A DNA stretch of 64,000 bases from Gilichinskyi gelida (GCA_038040385.1 JBBPII010000009.1:62001-126000), one strand, 5' to 3'; positions 33,752-43,219 are shown, counted from the stretch's first letter. The notes: generated by a model not told the origin, from the letters alone. Made by a program: numbers and translations.

Positions 33752-35809
33752 CTACCGCGCCGCTCGCCGTCGCGGCGTTGGTGTTTGCGTGCTCTTCCAC
33801 GCCCGCAGTAGCGCGCGCAACGCCTCGGGGGCATTCTGCGGCCCTGCGTCGCCGAGCTGATCGCGCGAGTTGACGCCGTGGCACGCGCTGCAGACCCGCA
33901 CCTCGCCCGGCTGGAACGTCAGCCAGTAGCGCTCCCGCACCACCGGCGTGCCCACGCCGTCCGTCAACTGCCAGCTCATCGCGCGGCGCGCCGGAACGAG
34001 GGCGGCGATCGAGCCGTCGGCGGCGACCTGCACCTTGTCCGATCCCGGCGCGTCGTGCATCGGGCGGGCAAGGACGCGCCGGCCCGCCTTCGGCGACGCC
34101 GTCCCGCCGAGGCCGCGGAGCTGGTCGGCCTGGAGGAGCTGCAGATGCGCGACGTCGAAAAGCTTCGCGTTTCCCTTCACCTTCTGCGTCGAGCTGCCGG
34201 CGACGCGGAGGTTGTACGGCTGCTGCTTGTCCGCCGCGTCGCGCGAGGTGACGTTGCGGCTGACGATGACCGCCAGGTTGCGCGCGGCGATGTTGGCGCG
34301 GAACGCCGCCGGGTCGACGCCCTCCTCGCGAAAGACCTTCGCCTCCGGCTCCTCGAGCGGCGTCGTCCGGCGCGCGGGACGCGTTCGCGCGCGCACTTCC
34401 ACCGGACTGAGCTCCCACATCTCGCCCGACCAGGTCACCAGCACGTCCGGATCCCAATACGAAACGCTGCCTTGAATGCCCGGGGTCAGAGTCTCGCCGG
34501 CGATGGTCTTGATGCGAAACGCGTAACGCGACTTCGGCGCCGCGCGCGTGCCGTCGTTTTCATCGCCGCGAGTCTCGCTCGTCTGCACCGCAAGCAGAGT
34601 CCCGTCGGCGAGCGGCAGCGGCTCGCGGTAGTGCCCCGATGAATTCGACCGCGGCGTGATGTAGGTGACGGCGATCTTGTCGGCCGGCAGCGACGGCGCC
34701 GCCGCGAAGCGGACGATCTGTCCCGCCGCGTGCGTCTCGAACTCCGGCGCGTCGACGGCGTAGTAGACACCGGGCTGCGTCGGATCCTCGCGGAGCTGGA
34801 AGAGGTTGTTGACGACGTTCGAGTTCGCGCCGATGAATTCAGACAAGCCGCTGTCGTTCATGCTGCGGTCGAAGTAGCTGTGGAGCTCGTGCCGCCCGAT
34901 GTGATTCAGCGTCTCCTCGGACGTCCCGTCTTCGTTGATCTCCCACGGGAAGAAATGATTGATGCTGATGCCCTGCAGGTTCGTGCCGGCCAGGAGATCG
35001 GTGCGGCTGCTGCGCGGCTCCGGAAAGACCTCCACGCGCTGTTCGCTCCGCGCGGCGTTTGCCGATTCGTTCGCGTAGTCGAACGTCCCGTACGTGCTGC
35101 CCTCGGTCGCATCGGCGTCGGCCTGCTGGTCGCGCTGCAGGTGGTCCCATCGCGTAAAGATCACGCGGCCGAAGCTGTCGATCGACGGGGAGAAGAGTCC
35201 GGACGGCGTGTGATTGAGCAGGCGCAGATCGCCTGACGCTGGGTCGAGGCTCCAGAGGCCGGTCACGGTCGGCGCCTCTTCGTATTCGTCGAGCTGCGGA
35301 TAGAGATGCCGCTCGCCGCCGCGCGGCCGGTCGGAGGTGAAGAGGATGCGGTCGTCGGTGCCGTAGATCGGACTGACGTTGTTGTAGCCGGCGGGCTGAT
35401 TGGCGATCTTACGGATGACCGGCGTGTCGTTCGCGCCGAGGCCCGTGATCTCGTAGATCTGCCAGGAGTAGTCCTGCCAGAGGTACTGCTGCGGAGGCGC
35501 GCCGATGACCATGCTGAAGAGCGCCTTCGTGCCGCTCCAGTGCACCGACGGCTCGCGGACGGCAATCGATGACGGCCCCTGCATGCCGGTCCCGCCGAAG
35601 CCCGCGGCGCGGGTGAGGTTCTTCGTCGCGCCGTCCGGATAGCGGATCCAGAGATCGCCGCCGCGCGGCGCGGCCTCCATGGTGCCGAGCTGATTGCCGA
35701 AGGTCGAGACGACCGTCGTGAAATCGGCCGGGACCGGCACCTGGGTCACGAAGAGGATCGGGTTCTGGAGTTGGGCGGCGGCTACGACCGCGGCGAGCAG
35801 GATGTTCAT
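33752..35809 (-). CDS. Secreted propeller protein with single C-terminal CxxCH haem motif
   Basis: 685 residues. A short signal peptide (MNILLAAVVAAAQLQ) precedes PD40/TolB-like propeller blades (DDRILFTSDRPRGGERHLY, FSPSIDSFGRVIFTRWDH). The C-terminus (about 640) carries CSACHG, a single covalent haem c site. The layout resembles proteins grouped with the hydrazine synthase alpha-subunit middle domain, which are widespread and not limited to anammox bacteria; the role here is unknown. Periplasmic or outer-surface electron transfer is possible. Confidence 0.75.
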   Translation of the reverse strand: MNILLAAVVAAAQLQNPILFVTQVPVPADFTTVVSTFGNQLGTMEAAPRGGDLWIRYPDGATKNLTRAAGFGGTGMQGPSSIAVREPSVHWSGTKALFSMVIGAPPQQYLWQDYSWQIYEITGLGANDTPVIRKIANQPAGYNNVSPIYGTDDRILFTSDRPRGGERHLYPQLDEYEEAPTVTGLWSLDPASGDLRLLNHTPSGLFSPSIDSFGRVIFTRWDHLQRDQQADADATEGSTYGTFDYANESANAARSEQRVEVFPEPRSSRTDLLAGTNLQGISINHFFPWEINEDGTSEETLNHIGRHELHSYFDRSMNDSGLSEFIGANSNVVNNLFQLREDPTQPGVYYAVDAPEFETHAAGQIVRFAAAPSLPADKIAVTYITPRSNSSGHYREPLPLADGTLLAVQTSETRGDENDGTRAAPKSRYAFRIKTIAGETLTPGIQGSVSYWDPDVLVTWSGEMWELSPVEVRARTRPARRTTPLEEPEAKVFREEGVDPAAFRANIAARNLAVIVSRNVTSRDAADKQQPYNLRVAGSSTQKVKGNAKLFDVAHLQLLQADQLRGLGGTASPKAGRRVLARPMHDAPGSDKVQVAADGSIAALVPARRAMSWQLTDGVGTPVVRERYWLTFQPGEVRVCSACHGVNSRDQLGDAGPQNAPEALRALLRAWKSTQTPTPRRRAAR

Positions 35810-35867
35810 GGTGGGCCATTATCCGCGGTGGGGGAAAAGGGAACGTGCGTTGGGTCACGACGCGTCC

Positions 35868-36326
35868 TCATAGCCGCTTCTTGTAGTTGACGCATCGATC
35901 GACTTCTTCGAAACCCAGCGCTCGATGAGCGCTTTGCGCTTCTTCGTTGTCCAACCACGTGTCCGACGCCATCTCCAGGCATCCCCGCTCGCGGGCCCAA
36001 TTCTCCGCGGCGTTCACGAGCGCTGCCCCGATTCCTCGGCGTCGCGCTGCCTCGGCGACGAACCATCCCTCGAGGTAACCGACAGGCTTCGCGGGGTCAC
36101 AACCATCGGCATAGGAGCGGAGACTGACCTCCGCAAAACCCGCCAACAGGCCATCGTCCGTCTCGGCCACCAACACCGCGTACGGCAAAATCCCCGGCGG
36201 TTTACCTGCGAGATGCCTGTCGAGGTCTTTGGCGTGCTCCTCGGGCGTTCCTTCAGGCCACAGCGCGAGTCGCATTCGAAGGAGCTCCGGTCGATCCTCC
36301 CGACAAACGGGACGCACCAAAACCAT
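35868..36326 (-). CDS. AAC(6')-I-like aminoglycoside N-acetyltransferase (GNAT)
   Basis: 152 residues, the size of AAC(6')-I enzymes. Features recalled from that family are present in order: MRLALWPEG near the N-terminus, PVGYLEGWFVAEAARRRGIGAALV (acetyl-CoA site), ASDTWLDNEEAQSAHRALGFEE and a short basic C-terminus. Members acetylate the 6'-amino group of aminoglycosides, but chromosomal homologues may have other substrates. It follows the lumazine-binding-like gene after 3 bases and is probably co-transcribed with it. Confidence 0.75.
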   Translation of the reverse strand: MVLVRPVCREDRPELLRMRLALWPEGTPEEHAKDLDRHLAGKPPGILPYAVLVAETDDGLLAGFAEVSLRSYADGCDPAKPVGYLEGWFVAEAARRRGIGAALVNAAENWARERGCLEMASDTWLDNEEAQSAHRALGFEEVDRCVNYKKRL

Positions 36327-36329
36327 TCG

Positions 36330-36779
36330 TCAATGGCGGTGGAAAATCTTCCCCACCAGTTTCCAGCCGCCGTCGAAGCGGTATAGAGAGATGTAGTCGG
36401 TGAAGATTTGCTTCCCGTCGCGGAACAGGTTCACCCGCGCCACGGCCGAGTCGCCCGAGCGATCGAGAACCTGGATGTCCGCCGTCGTCTTCGGCTTCGG
36501 TGCGTCGTCCTTGCGCGCCGCGTTCGAGGCTTCGATGCGCGCGATCCAGGCGTCGCGGGTCAACTGCGTCACCGCGTCACCGTTTCGAACGAACATGATG
36601 AACGACTCGTGCATGCCGCTCCTGATCTTCGCCGGGTCCGCGTCGATGTGCACTCCGTGCACGTACGCTCGATCGACCACTTCCTTGATCGCCGCGTCGT
36701 CCTGGCTGTCCGCCGCCACGACCGTTCCCGCGAACAGCGCGCCGACCAGCATCAGCCACGCTCCGATTCTCTTCGCCAT
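36330..36779 (-). CDS. Secreted NTF2-like (Lumazine_bd_2) protein
   Basis: 149 residues from ATG 36779, preceded by AAGGGGG; a longer upstream frame is rejected because this start begins the signal peptide (MAKRIGAWLMLVGALFAGTVVAA). The mature part is a cone-shaped alpha+beta fold of the NTF2/lumazine-binding-like family (DDAAIKEVVDRAYVHGVHI, TDYISLYRFDGGWKLVGKIFH). No catalytic role is established for this family. Confidence 0.82.
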   Translation of the reverse strand: MAKRIGAWLMLVGALFAGTVVAADSQDDAAIKEVVDRAYVHGVHIDADPAKIRSGMHESFIMFVRNGDAVTQLTRDAWIARIEASNAARKDDAPKPKTTADIQVLDRSGDSAVARVNLFRDGKQIFTDYISLYRFDGGWKLVGKIFHRH

Positions 36780-36843
36780 GGTTCCCCCTTTCCGAACCGC
36801 GATGAAATGAGGATTGTAGGGTGTCTCGGCGGCGCACCGCGTC

Positions 36844-37730
36844 ATGATCGGCAAAACGATCGAGCACTACCGCATCAAGGACCGTCTCGGCAGCGGCGGC
36901 ATGAAAGTGGTCTACCGCGCCGACGACCTGAAGCTCGGACCGACGGTAGCGCTGAAGTTCCTCTCGCCCGAGCTGACACTGACACGCGATCCGGAGGCGA
37001 AGAAGCGTTTCGAGCGCAAGCGCGGGCCGCCTCGCAGCTCGATCACCCGAACATCTGCACCATTCACGAATTCGGCGAGGCCGATGACGGCCAGATGTTT
37101 CTGGCCATGGCCTGCTATGACGGCGAATCGCTGTCGCAGATGGTGGAGCGCGGGTCGATGAGCATCCGCGAGGCGATCCCCATCATCGAACAGATCGCCC
37201 GCGGGCTGGCCAAAGCGCATGCCTCCGGAATCGTCCACCGCGACATCAAACCGGCCAACGTTGATGGTCACCACCGACGGTGTGGCGAAGATCCTCGGCT
37301 TCGGTCTGGCGAAGCTGACCGTCGGCGCGACCATCACCAAATCGCACACCACCGTCGGCACCGCGATGTACATGGCGCCGGAGCAAATCCGAGGGAAGGC
37401 GGTGGGGCCGCAGGCGGACATCTGGGCGTTGGGCGTGGTTCTCTTCGAGTTGCTGACCGGCAGGCGCCCCTTCAATGCCGAATATCAGGAGGCGCTCCTC
37501 TACTCGATTCTCAACGAGGAGCCGCCGAGCCTTCCCAATCATCCCGAAGTCGATCGGGTTATCAAACGGATGCTGTGCAAGTCTCCGTTTTCGCGGAGTG
37601 GCTGGAGCGGGAGGTGCCCCGGGTTTGCCGGCGATGGTCGCTCCTCTGCCATCCTCGTCCGCCGATCTGCACGCTGCCGCCCCGCAACTCGTACCGACGC
37701 GCCGCTGACGATCCTCACGCGTCGTCGTCA
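36844..37730 (+). pseudogene. Decayed Ser/Thr kinase gene with two frameshifts
   Basis: The start encodes a PknB-type kinase N-lobe (GKTIEHYRIKDRLGSGG, VALKFLSPEL). Near 37017 one base is missing (frame moves from KKRFER to ARAASQLDHPNICTIHEFG), and near 37260 one base is extra (after HRDIKPAN, frame returns at VMVTTDGVAKI). The invariant DFG reads GFG (ILGFGLAKL) and the glycine loop reads GGMKVVY, so the encoded protein would be inactive even if repaired. APE region MAPEQIRGKA is present. After MLCKSP homology fades, with no transmembrane or propeller part. Point losses at catalytic sites argue for real decay rather than sequencing error alone. Confidence 0.85.
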
Positions 37731-38647
37731 TCGTCATAAATGTCGTCGAAGAGGCGATCGCCGCGCCAGTCCTTGCCGCGCTTCCTCTTCCGCTCGATTC
37801 CGCTGGTGCCGAAAATCGAGTCCATGACCTCTTTGGTCAGACGAAACGGCGGCAGTTTGACCTTTTCGTTTTGGAGGTCTTCAAAGATTTTTTGGAAGCT
37901 GATCCCCAGCTGCTCCGACTCCGACCTTTCGCCCACGTGCATTCCGACCACGCGCCGCTGTTCATCCACAATTGGCGAGCCGGACGAGCCGTTGAGCGCG
38001 GTCGTCTTATATCGAAATAGATGAGGAAACTCGCGATCGTCGTGCTTCGCTGGTATGTAGCCCTCGGCAAATCTCTGGAGACCGCCGATCGGATGCTGGA
38101 CCACGAAAACCGAGCCTTGGGCCGGCACGTTGGCGCGGCTACAGTTGTTCCATCCGCGGATCCGATGTGAATAGGGGAGAAACGTGAGGCCCATCGGGCG
38201 ATCGAGTCTCACCAGAACGTAGTCCAGATCGTTGTCGTCGTGTCTTCGCCGGCATTTCGGATCGGTCTTGATCGAGGAAGCGACGACGTCCGGCTGGTCA
38301 GTAAAAGGAATGCGCCGGAGCTTGCACGAGTCTCCGAATGCCAGGGTGCCGGTTCTTGCGTTCCATACGAATCGGTCGAAACGGATCGTCACCGTATCCG
38401 GATCGGCGAAAATCCCGGAAGTTCCCATCAACGCGTGCGCGGTGGTGAGCATGAGATCCGGACCCACGAGAATGCCGGTGGCCTCCGACGCATCATCGCG
38501 CTCGATGAGGCAGACTCGCCGCGACAATTTCATGAACTCGACTTCGCGCGGATTGACCAGGCGCAGCTCGTCCTTCAACTGGTCGAAGATATCAGCCTCG
38601 CCGTCGGCCGAGTGGTGCATGTGTGTGTGTTCGCTGGTGTCCATCAT
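37715..38647 (-). CDS. Trypsin-like serine protease
   Basis: 310 residues, no signal peptide, so probably cytoplasmic. Chymotrypsin-fold triad: His71 (LTTAHAL), a probable Asp142 (DLDYVLVRL) and Ser222 (NGSSGSPIV). The N-terminal 45 residues are His-rich then helical; the C-terminus is a charged tail (KRKRGKDW then DDIYDDDDD). It starts 4 bases after the stop of the unknown gene and is the last gene of a three-gene operon led by a CHAT protease. No substrate can be read from the sequence. Confidence 0.85.
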   Translation of the reverse strand: MMDTSEHTHMHHSADGEADIFDQLKDELRLVNPREVEFMKLSRRVCLIERDDASEATGILVGPDLMLTTAHALMGTSGIFADPDTVTIRFDRFVWNARTGTLAFGDSCKLRRIPFTDQPDVVASSIKTDPKCRRRHDDNDLDYVLVRLDRPMGLTFLPYSHRIRGWNNCSRANVPAQGSVFVVQHPIGGLQRFAEGYIPAKHDDREFPHLFRYKTTALNGSSGSPIVDEQRRVVGMHVGERSESEQLGISFQKIFEDLQNEKVKLPPFRLTKEVMDSIFGTSGIERKRKRGKDWRGDRLFDDIYDDDDDA

Positions 38648-38651
38648 TTTC

Positions 38652-39614
38652 TCAACTCTTTGCCGGCTTGCAGCCGTCGCCTGATGTCTGATGCGGACCG
38701 GCCTGTGGCAACGGACGCCCCACGCCGCCGGGAATGTTCAGAAGGTCGTAATGCAAGAAGAAGTCGTCGTCACGAGGCCGCAGGAGCGGTCTGCCGTCTT
38801 CCGTTCGAGCACGCGCATCGCAGCGTTTGAAGGACGTCGCCAGACGCGCTTCCAGTTTTGTGTCATTGCCCATGCGCACGACGAGCGGTCCTTTCTCCGG
38901 CCATCGCAGAACCAGTTCGTTCACGCTGATGCCCGTAATGGGCGCATCCATTCTCAATGGTCTCAATTGCAACTTCACCTGCGGGGTAGTCTCTGGGTAC
39001 GACATGTCGATGGAAAACTCGGTTGCGAGAACGCGTTTGAGTCGCGGTACCGTTTTGCCGTTGGCCGCTTTGAACGTCTTCGGCTGCACCGACTTACACG
39101 AAAAGCCTGCTCGAAGAGTTCCGCCGCTCAGCTCGACGACTGCGGCCACCTCCGGCCCCGGCGCACTCGGATCGCTCTTGAGCTGCACGTGTTTGGGCAG
39201 CAGGTCGCGGATGTCTGCCAGCCATCGGATGTCGTGCTCATTCGCGACGTCGTCCGAGCCGGGCCGTTCGCCCAGACCGTGCTTTTCATCCATGTAATAG
39301 TGGACGCCGGGCAGTGGCGGCGGATCGAAGACGACTCGGGCGTTCTCAAGGTAATAGATGTAGCACCTGCCGAACTTTTCGTCGTCGACCCATTCCGCCG
39401 GATCGGAAATGAGGCCGCCCAGGAGAGACAACGGTACGTACACGAACGGAAAATGCGGCTCGACCGTAGCGTCCCAATCGTTCTGTCGCTCCTCGCGGTT
39501 TGCCGCCATCAGCACGAATGCCTTCTTCGGCGGCGGTTCGCTCTTCTTTCGAGGCGGACCGGGGTGCAGCGTGGAAATCCCGTTGAAAATGACCCTCAAT
39601 ATCTTGTCAGCCAT
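38652..39614 (-). CDS. Unknown protein in CHAT/trypsin protease operon
   Basis: 320 residues from ATG 39614 with GAGGAG upstream. No family is recognised. It has no signal peptide or membrane segment. It begins with a beta-like segment (ILRVIFNGISTLHPG), then a Pro/Lys-rich loop (RKKSEPPPKK, residues 22-31), and is otherwise mixed alpha/beta with an acidic middle. It lies 32 bases after the CHAT gene and 4 before the protease gene, so co-expression is likely. It could be a protease substrate, effector or adaptor; that is speculation from context. The basic loop would be an accessible cleavage site. Confidence 0.7.
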   Translation of the reverse strand: MADKILRVIFNGISTLHPGPPRKKSEPPPKKAFVLMAANREERQNDWDATVEPHFPFVYVPLSLLGGLISDPAEWVDDEKFGRCYIYYLENARVVFDPPPLPGVHYYMDEKHGLGERPGSDDVANEHDIRWLADIRDLLPKHVQLKSDPSAPGPEVAAVVELSGGTLRAGFSCKSVQPKTFKAANGKTVPRLKRVLATEFSIDMSYPETTPQVKLQLRPLRMDAPITGISVNELVLRWPEKGPLVVRMGNDTKLEARLATSFKRCDARARTEDGRPLLRPRDDDFFLHYDLLNIPGGVGRPLPQAGPHQTSGDGCKPAKS

Positions 39615-39646
39615 AGCTCCTCTCTCATTTGAGACTGCTCGCGGAC

Positions 39647-42600
39647 TCAAACTCCTGCTCCGATTACCCGCAATGTGGCCCATTCACGAAACTTCCAACC
39701 TTGCGACGCAAGACTCAACTGCGCCTGGCGAAGTGACTCGGCAGGCGTGTCGCCTCTGAGCAGATGCCGATGGAACGTCTGTGCGGCGAGCCGCGCCGCC
39801 TCGTCGTCGATGGGCCACAGAGTCCCGACCACGACAGGAACGCCGGCGGCAAAGAACGAGCGGGCGATGGTAATGCTCCCCTCGGATTTGAGAATCGGCC
39901 CGCGGTCCGTTTCGCATGCCGAGAGGTACACCAAACGCAACCTCGGAAGCGGCGCGGCGAGGATGTCCCCCATCCCCAGCCGCGACTGCTGTGTCTCTCC
40001 GAGGCGGAGCGTTCGAGATGAGGGGTCGGCGTCCACGACCGTGTGCCCGACGAACTGGAGGATCGACCCTTCCCTGATCTCGCTCAGCAGCGAGCCGCCC
40101 GTGGCGCGCGAGCCGTCGATGATCCGCGCGTCTCGATACAGTCCGGCAATCGATTGCGCTTCCTTCGCCGCCTCGGGAAGAGCAGCGACGTTCGCGCCGC
40201 CCGTCGCGGCTTCGACCACCACCACGCGATCGTCGCGCTTGGAACGCTCGCTCCAGCGCAGCCTGCTCTGCGCAAAGAGTCTGGCGCTCGGCGCCACGAC
40301 CGTGGCGTACCTTTCCAGCAGCGATCGGCGCTGGACGCGATCGTAAAGCCCACTGTACGCAACGCGCTCCAATTCATCGTCGGGCACGATGACCAGAATC
40401 CTGGAGTCCTTCAACAGAGGCTCGATGTGTCGAACGAGGGCGTCGTAAAGGAACGACGCATTCGCCCTCAGCGCCGGCTCCTGCGCCTCGGACTCGAGGA
40501 CGGCAATGGCCGGCTTGATCTCGCCGAGGGAGACGGGAAGAGTGAAGGCGGTGAACGCGTCCGGCGTCACGACCCAGGCCACGATGGCCGTGCCCAAAAC
40601 GCGGTACTCGACCAATGCCGTATCGAGCGGCAGAGAGGCCTGGATGTCGGGGAGGGCCGCGCTTGCACTCGCGGTGCGCCAACGAGCGGTCGGAGAATCG
40701 ACGAGCTCGCGAAGGCGCCGGCGATCGGCCACCTCGAAGGCATCGTGCTCGCGATGCTGCCGCAGCAGAAACTCGACGTAGCCGTCTTCGATCTCGTCCG
40801 CCGTCGCGGTGAACGAAATTCGGAGCTGGCGCTCATCGATCTTCGCCCGACTGGCGTCGCCCTCGTCGAGGGCGGCCCGGAAGTCGCGCTCCGCGGCGGC
40901 CGCCTCGCCGCGTTTCGCCAACCGGCGCCCCCGAGCGAAATGCGCGGTTCTCAGCCATACGTGACTGTTCGTTTTCTGGTAGTAGCGGATCGCGTCGTCC
41001 AGTCCCGTCAGCGGCCCGGTGGAGGACTCGTCGGAACCGAGCGCTGACTTCGCGAGCTCGAGATTCGCGAGCGCGCGCTCGCGCACCGATGGATCGGGGA
41101 TGGAGTCGCAGAGCCGCTGGGCGTCATCGAGGTCGACCTGCGCCGAGTCGAACAGGCGGCGGCGATTTCGGTAGGCGCTGCGCCACATTAACGATGTACA
41201 GGTCGTGACGCGATTCCCAGCCGCCGTGTCGTTCGCGACCAGCGCGTCGAGAAAGAGATCGGCAACCGCGTGCTGATCTTTTCCGATTGCCGCTCGCGCA
41301 GCCCCGTACATGGTGTCGTGGATGTGTTTGGAATCCCCGGTTCGTTCGAGGAGCTGCAGCGCCCGCTGCCGATACGAGTGCGCCTGTACGGAGTCGCCCG
41401 CCCAATCGAGCGTCTCGGCCAGCCGGCTGAGAAGCGTGGCCTCATAGTCTCGCTCGCCTGCGCTCCGAAACGCCTCGACCGCGCGCGCGAAATGATCGGC
41501 CGACTCTTTGTAGGATCCGGTCTGCATGTCGATGATTCCGATCAGCGCGTGGATGAGACCCTTGCAGGCATTCGAAAGCCGGCCATCGTCGGTCGCCAGT
41601 CCCTGCAACTCCTCGCGCGCCCGCGAGTAATCGTTGGACATGTAGACCATGCCCGCATGTTCGATTCGCGCCCGCCATGCGAACGGCGTCAATTCGGGGG
41701 TCAGCACGGAGACGGCGACATCCATTTCGCGAATCGAGTCTGCGACTCTGGAATTGCGGTCTGCGAGGCGACTGGCGCCGTATGCGATGTGCCCTTCGGC
41801 GAGTCGATGCAAGGCAGACAGCTCGGCCTTCCGAATCGCCTCGACCGCCTCGGCGACCTCGCGCTCGCCGCTCACTCGTTCGAGCGCCTGTCCCAATGCG
41901 CCGATTTTCGCCAGCCGCGTCGCGGCCGAAGGATCGCCTTTCAAGACCGCCTCGCCCCACGTCGGCAACAGCTCGTCCTCGCACCAGAGGCGAACTTCCT
42001 GGCGAAATCGGTCGACGCTGCGCAGTAACTGCGGATCATCGTTTCGGTAGGTCAGAAGACGGTCGCGTACCGCCGGCCAGAGCTCGGTATCGGTGGGTTG
42101 CTGGAGATCGTTCAGTTGCCGGCGCGCGAAATCACTCCATTGAGAGCGGGGCTCCAGCGCCAGATAGTCGCGCCACGCCGAGATCGACCGTTCACGAACG
42201 TGGTACGACCCGATGATCACGGCGCGGGTCCATGCGATTTGCGGAGTCTTCTCGAGCTTCCAGGCTTGTTCCGCGGCCTCGAGAGCGAGGGGCTGAGCGT
42301 TCTGATCGCCCTGTCGTTCCACGAGCGTCTGGTACGCGGCGGCAAGGTCGTTGAGAAGCGCGGGATCATGAGAACGTCGAATCGCCTCCACCACCTCGCC
42401 ACGCTCATTCGTCGCGCTCTTGATGGTTTCTTCGAGAGTCTCTACGGCCGGCTTCACCTTCCCGACGAGCAGATAGGCGACGCCCAGCGCGTGACGCCGC
42501 TCGGGGGATGCCGGTTCGCGTTCTTTCTGAAGCCGGCCGATCACGCCCCAGACTTCAGCCGATCCGAGGTCCTCGGCTGCATCCGCGTCGGTTCCCCGAA

Positions 42601-42985
42601 CCGGCGGCTTCGCTTCGCGATACGGAAAATTCGCGCTGAGGCGGGCGAGCGTGGGGCGGACATCCAGCCGCGCACTGGCGGCAACGACAGCCTCCATATC
42701 GCTCTTCTTCACGAACCGAGGCCGATACCACAACGTCAACAGCACCCCGGCAGCCAGCGTGGAGACCAAAGCAATCCGCCGTGGGCTGAATCTCTGTCTC
42801 CCGCCCGCCGGCAGTGTCGCAATGCTCAATGTCTGTATGCCTTCAGCCGCCAAAACGAGCTCCTTGCAGGCGCCGCACACCGCCAAGTGCGCAATCACCG
42901 CGCGGCGGTCTTCGACACCCAGTCGGTCCGCGGTGAAGGCCGCAAGCGTTTCGTGACTTGGACAGTTCGTCCTACCCATGAACAT
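39647..42985 (-). CDS. Membrane-anchored zinc-finger / TPR / CHAT protease
   Basis: About 1112 residues from ATG 42985; an in-frame TTG at 43066 would add 27. The N-terminal zf-HC2-type finger (His33, Cys37, Cys40: HLAVCGAC), as in anti-sigma factors, is followed by one membrane helix (about 71-87), a long helical/TPR region (about 150-790) and a C-terminal CHAT domain with the caspase-like dyad His981 (LQFVGHT) and Cys1024 (YLSACETD). The finger would be cytoplasmic and the TPR-CHAT part on the other side of the membrane if the helix is a true span. No sigma factor gene is adjacent, unlike many zf-HC2 proteins. It is the first gene of the operon with the unknown protein and the trypsin-like protease. 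Confidence 0.88.
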   Translation of the reverse strand: MFMGRTNCPSHETLAAFTADRLGVEDRRAVIAHLAVCGACKELVLAAEGIQTLSIATLPAGGRQRFSPRRIALVSTLAAGVLLTLWYRPRFVKKSDMEAVVAASARLDVRPTLARLSANFPYREAKPPVRGTDADAAEDLGSAEVWGVIGRLQKEREPASPERRHALGVAYLLVGKVKPAVETLEETIKSATNERGEVVEAIRRSHDPALLNDLAAAYQTLVERQGDQNAQPLALEAAEQAWKLEKTPQIAWTRAVIIGSYHVRERSISAWRDYLALEPRSQWSDFARRQLNDLQQPTDTELWPAVRDRLLTYRNDDPQLLRSVDRFRQEVRLWCEDELLPTWGEAVLKGDPSAATRLAKIGALGQALERVSGEREVAEAVEAIRKAELSALHRLAEGHIAYGASRLADRNSRVADSIREMDVAVSVLTPELTPFAWRARIEHAGMVYMSNDYSRAREELQGLATDDGRLSNACKGLIHALIGIIDMQTGSYKESADHFARAVEAFRSAGERDYEATLLSRLAETLDWAGDSVQAHSYRQRALQLLERTGDSKHIHDTMYGAARAAIGKDQHAVADLFLDALVANDTAAGNRVTTCTSLMWRSAYRNRRRLFDSAQVDLDDAQRLCDSIPDPSVRERALANLELAKSALGSDESSTGPLTGLDDAIRYYQKTNSHVWLRTAHFARGRRLAKRGEAAAAERDFRAALDEGDASRAKIDERQLRISFTATADEIEDGYVEFLLRQHREHDAFEVADRRRLRELVDSPTARWRTASASAALPDIQASLPLDTALVEYRVLGTAIVAWVVTPDAFTAFTLPVSLGEIKPAIAVLESEAQEPALRANASFLYDALVRHIEPLLKDSRILVIVPDDELERVAYSGLYDRVQRRSLLERYATVVAPSARLFAQSRLRWSERSKRDDRVVVVEAATGGANVAALPEAAKEAQSIAGLYRDARIIDGSRATGGSLLSEIREGSILQFVGHTVVDADPSSRTLRLGETQQSRLGMGDILAAPLPRLRLVYLSACETDRGPILKSEGSITIARSFFAAGVPVVVGTLWPIDDEAARLAAQTFHRHLLRGDTPAESLRQAQLSLASQGWKFREWATLRVIGAGV

Positions 42986-43219
42986 GCTCGCAACCAACGC
43001 CACCGCATCGGAACCGCCTTTCGTGTCGAGAGACGGACCGGAACACGCGATTCCGACCACGTTCAACGCGAATCGCGTTTGATGCGTTGCTTAGATCGCT
43101 TCGATTTGGGGAAACGGGATGAGTGTACCGCACCTGGTCGTCAGTGCCGTGACGTTCGCGGTGTCAGAATGCGGAACGAGGAGGCCGTACAATCGCGACG
43201 TCGGTCGTGACACACACCT

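Noticed and set aside
37018..37262. Programmed frameshifting in the kinase gene at 36844
   Set aside because: No slippery sequence or downstream structure was seen, two opposite shifts would be needed, and catalytic residues are lost as well.
41270..42028. Plus-strand frames inside the CHAT gene as candidate small proteins
   Set aside because: All are antisense to the TPR region, lack ribosome binding sites and show no domains.
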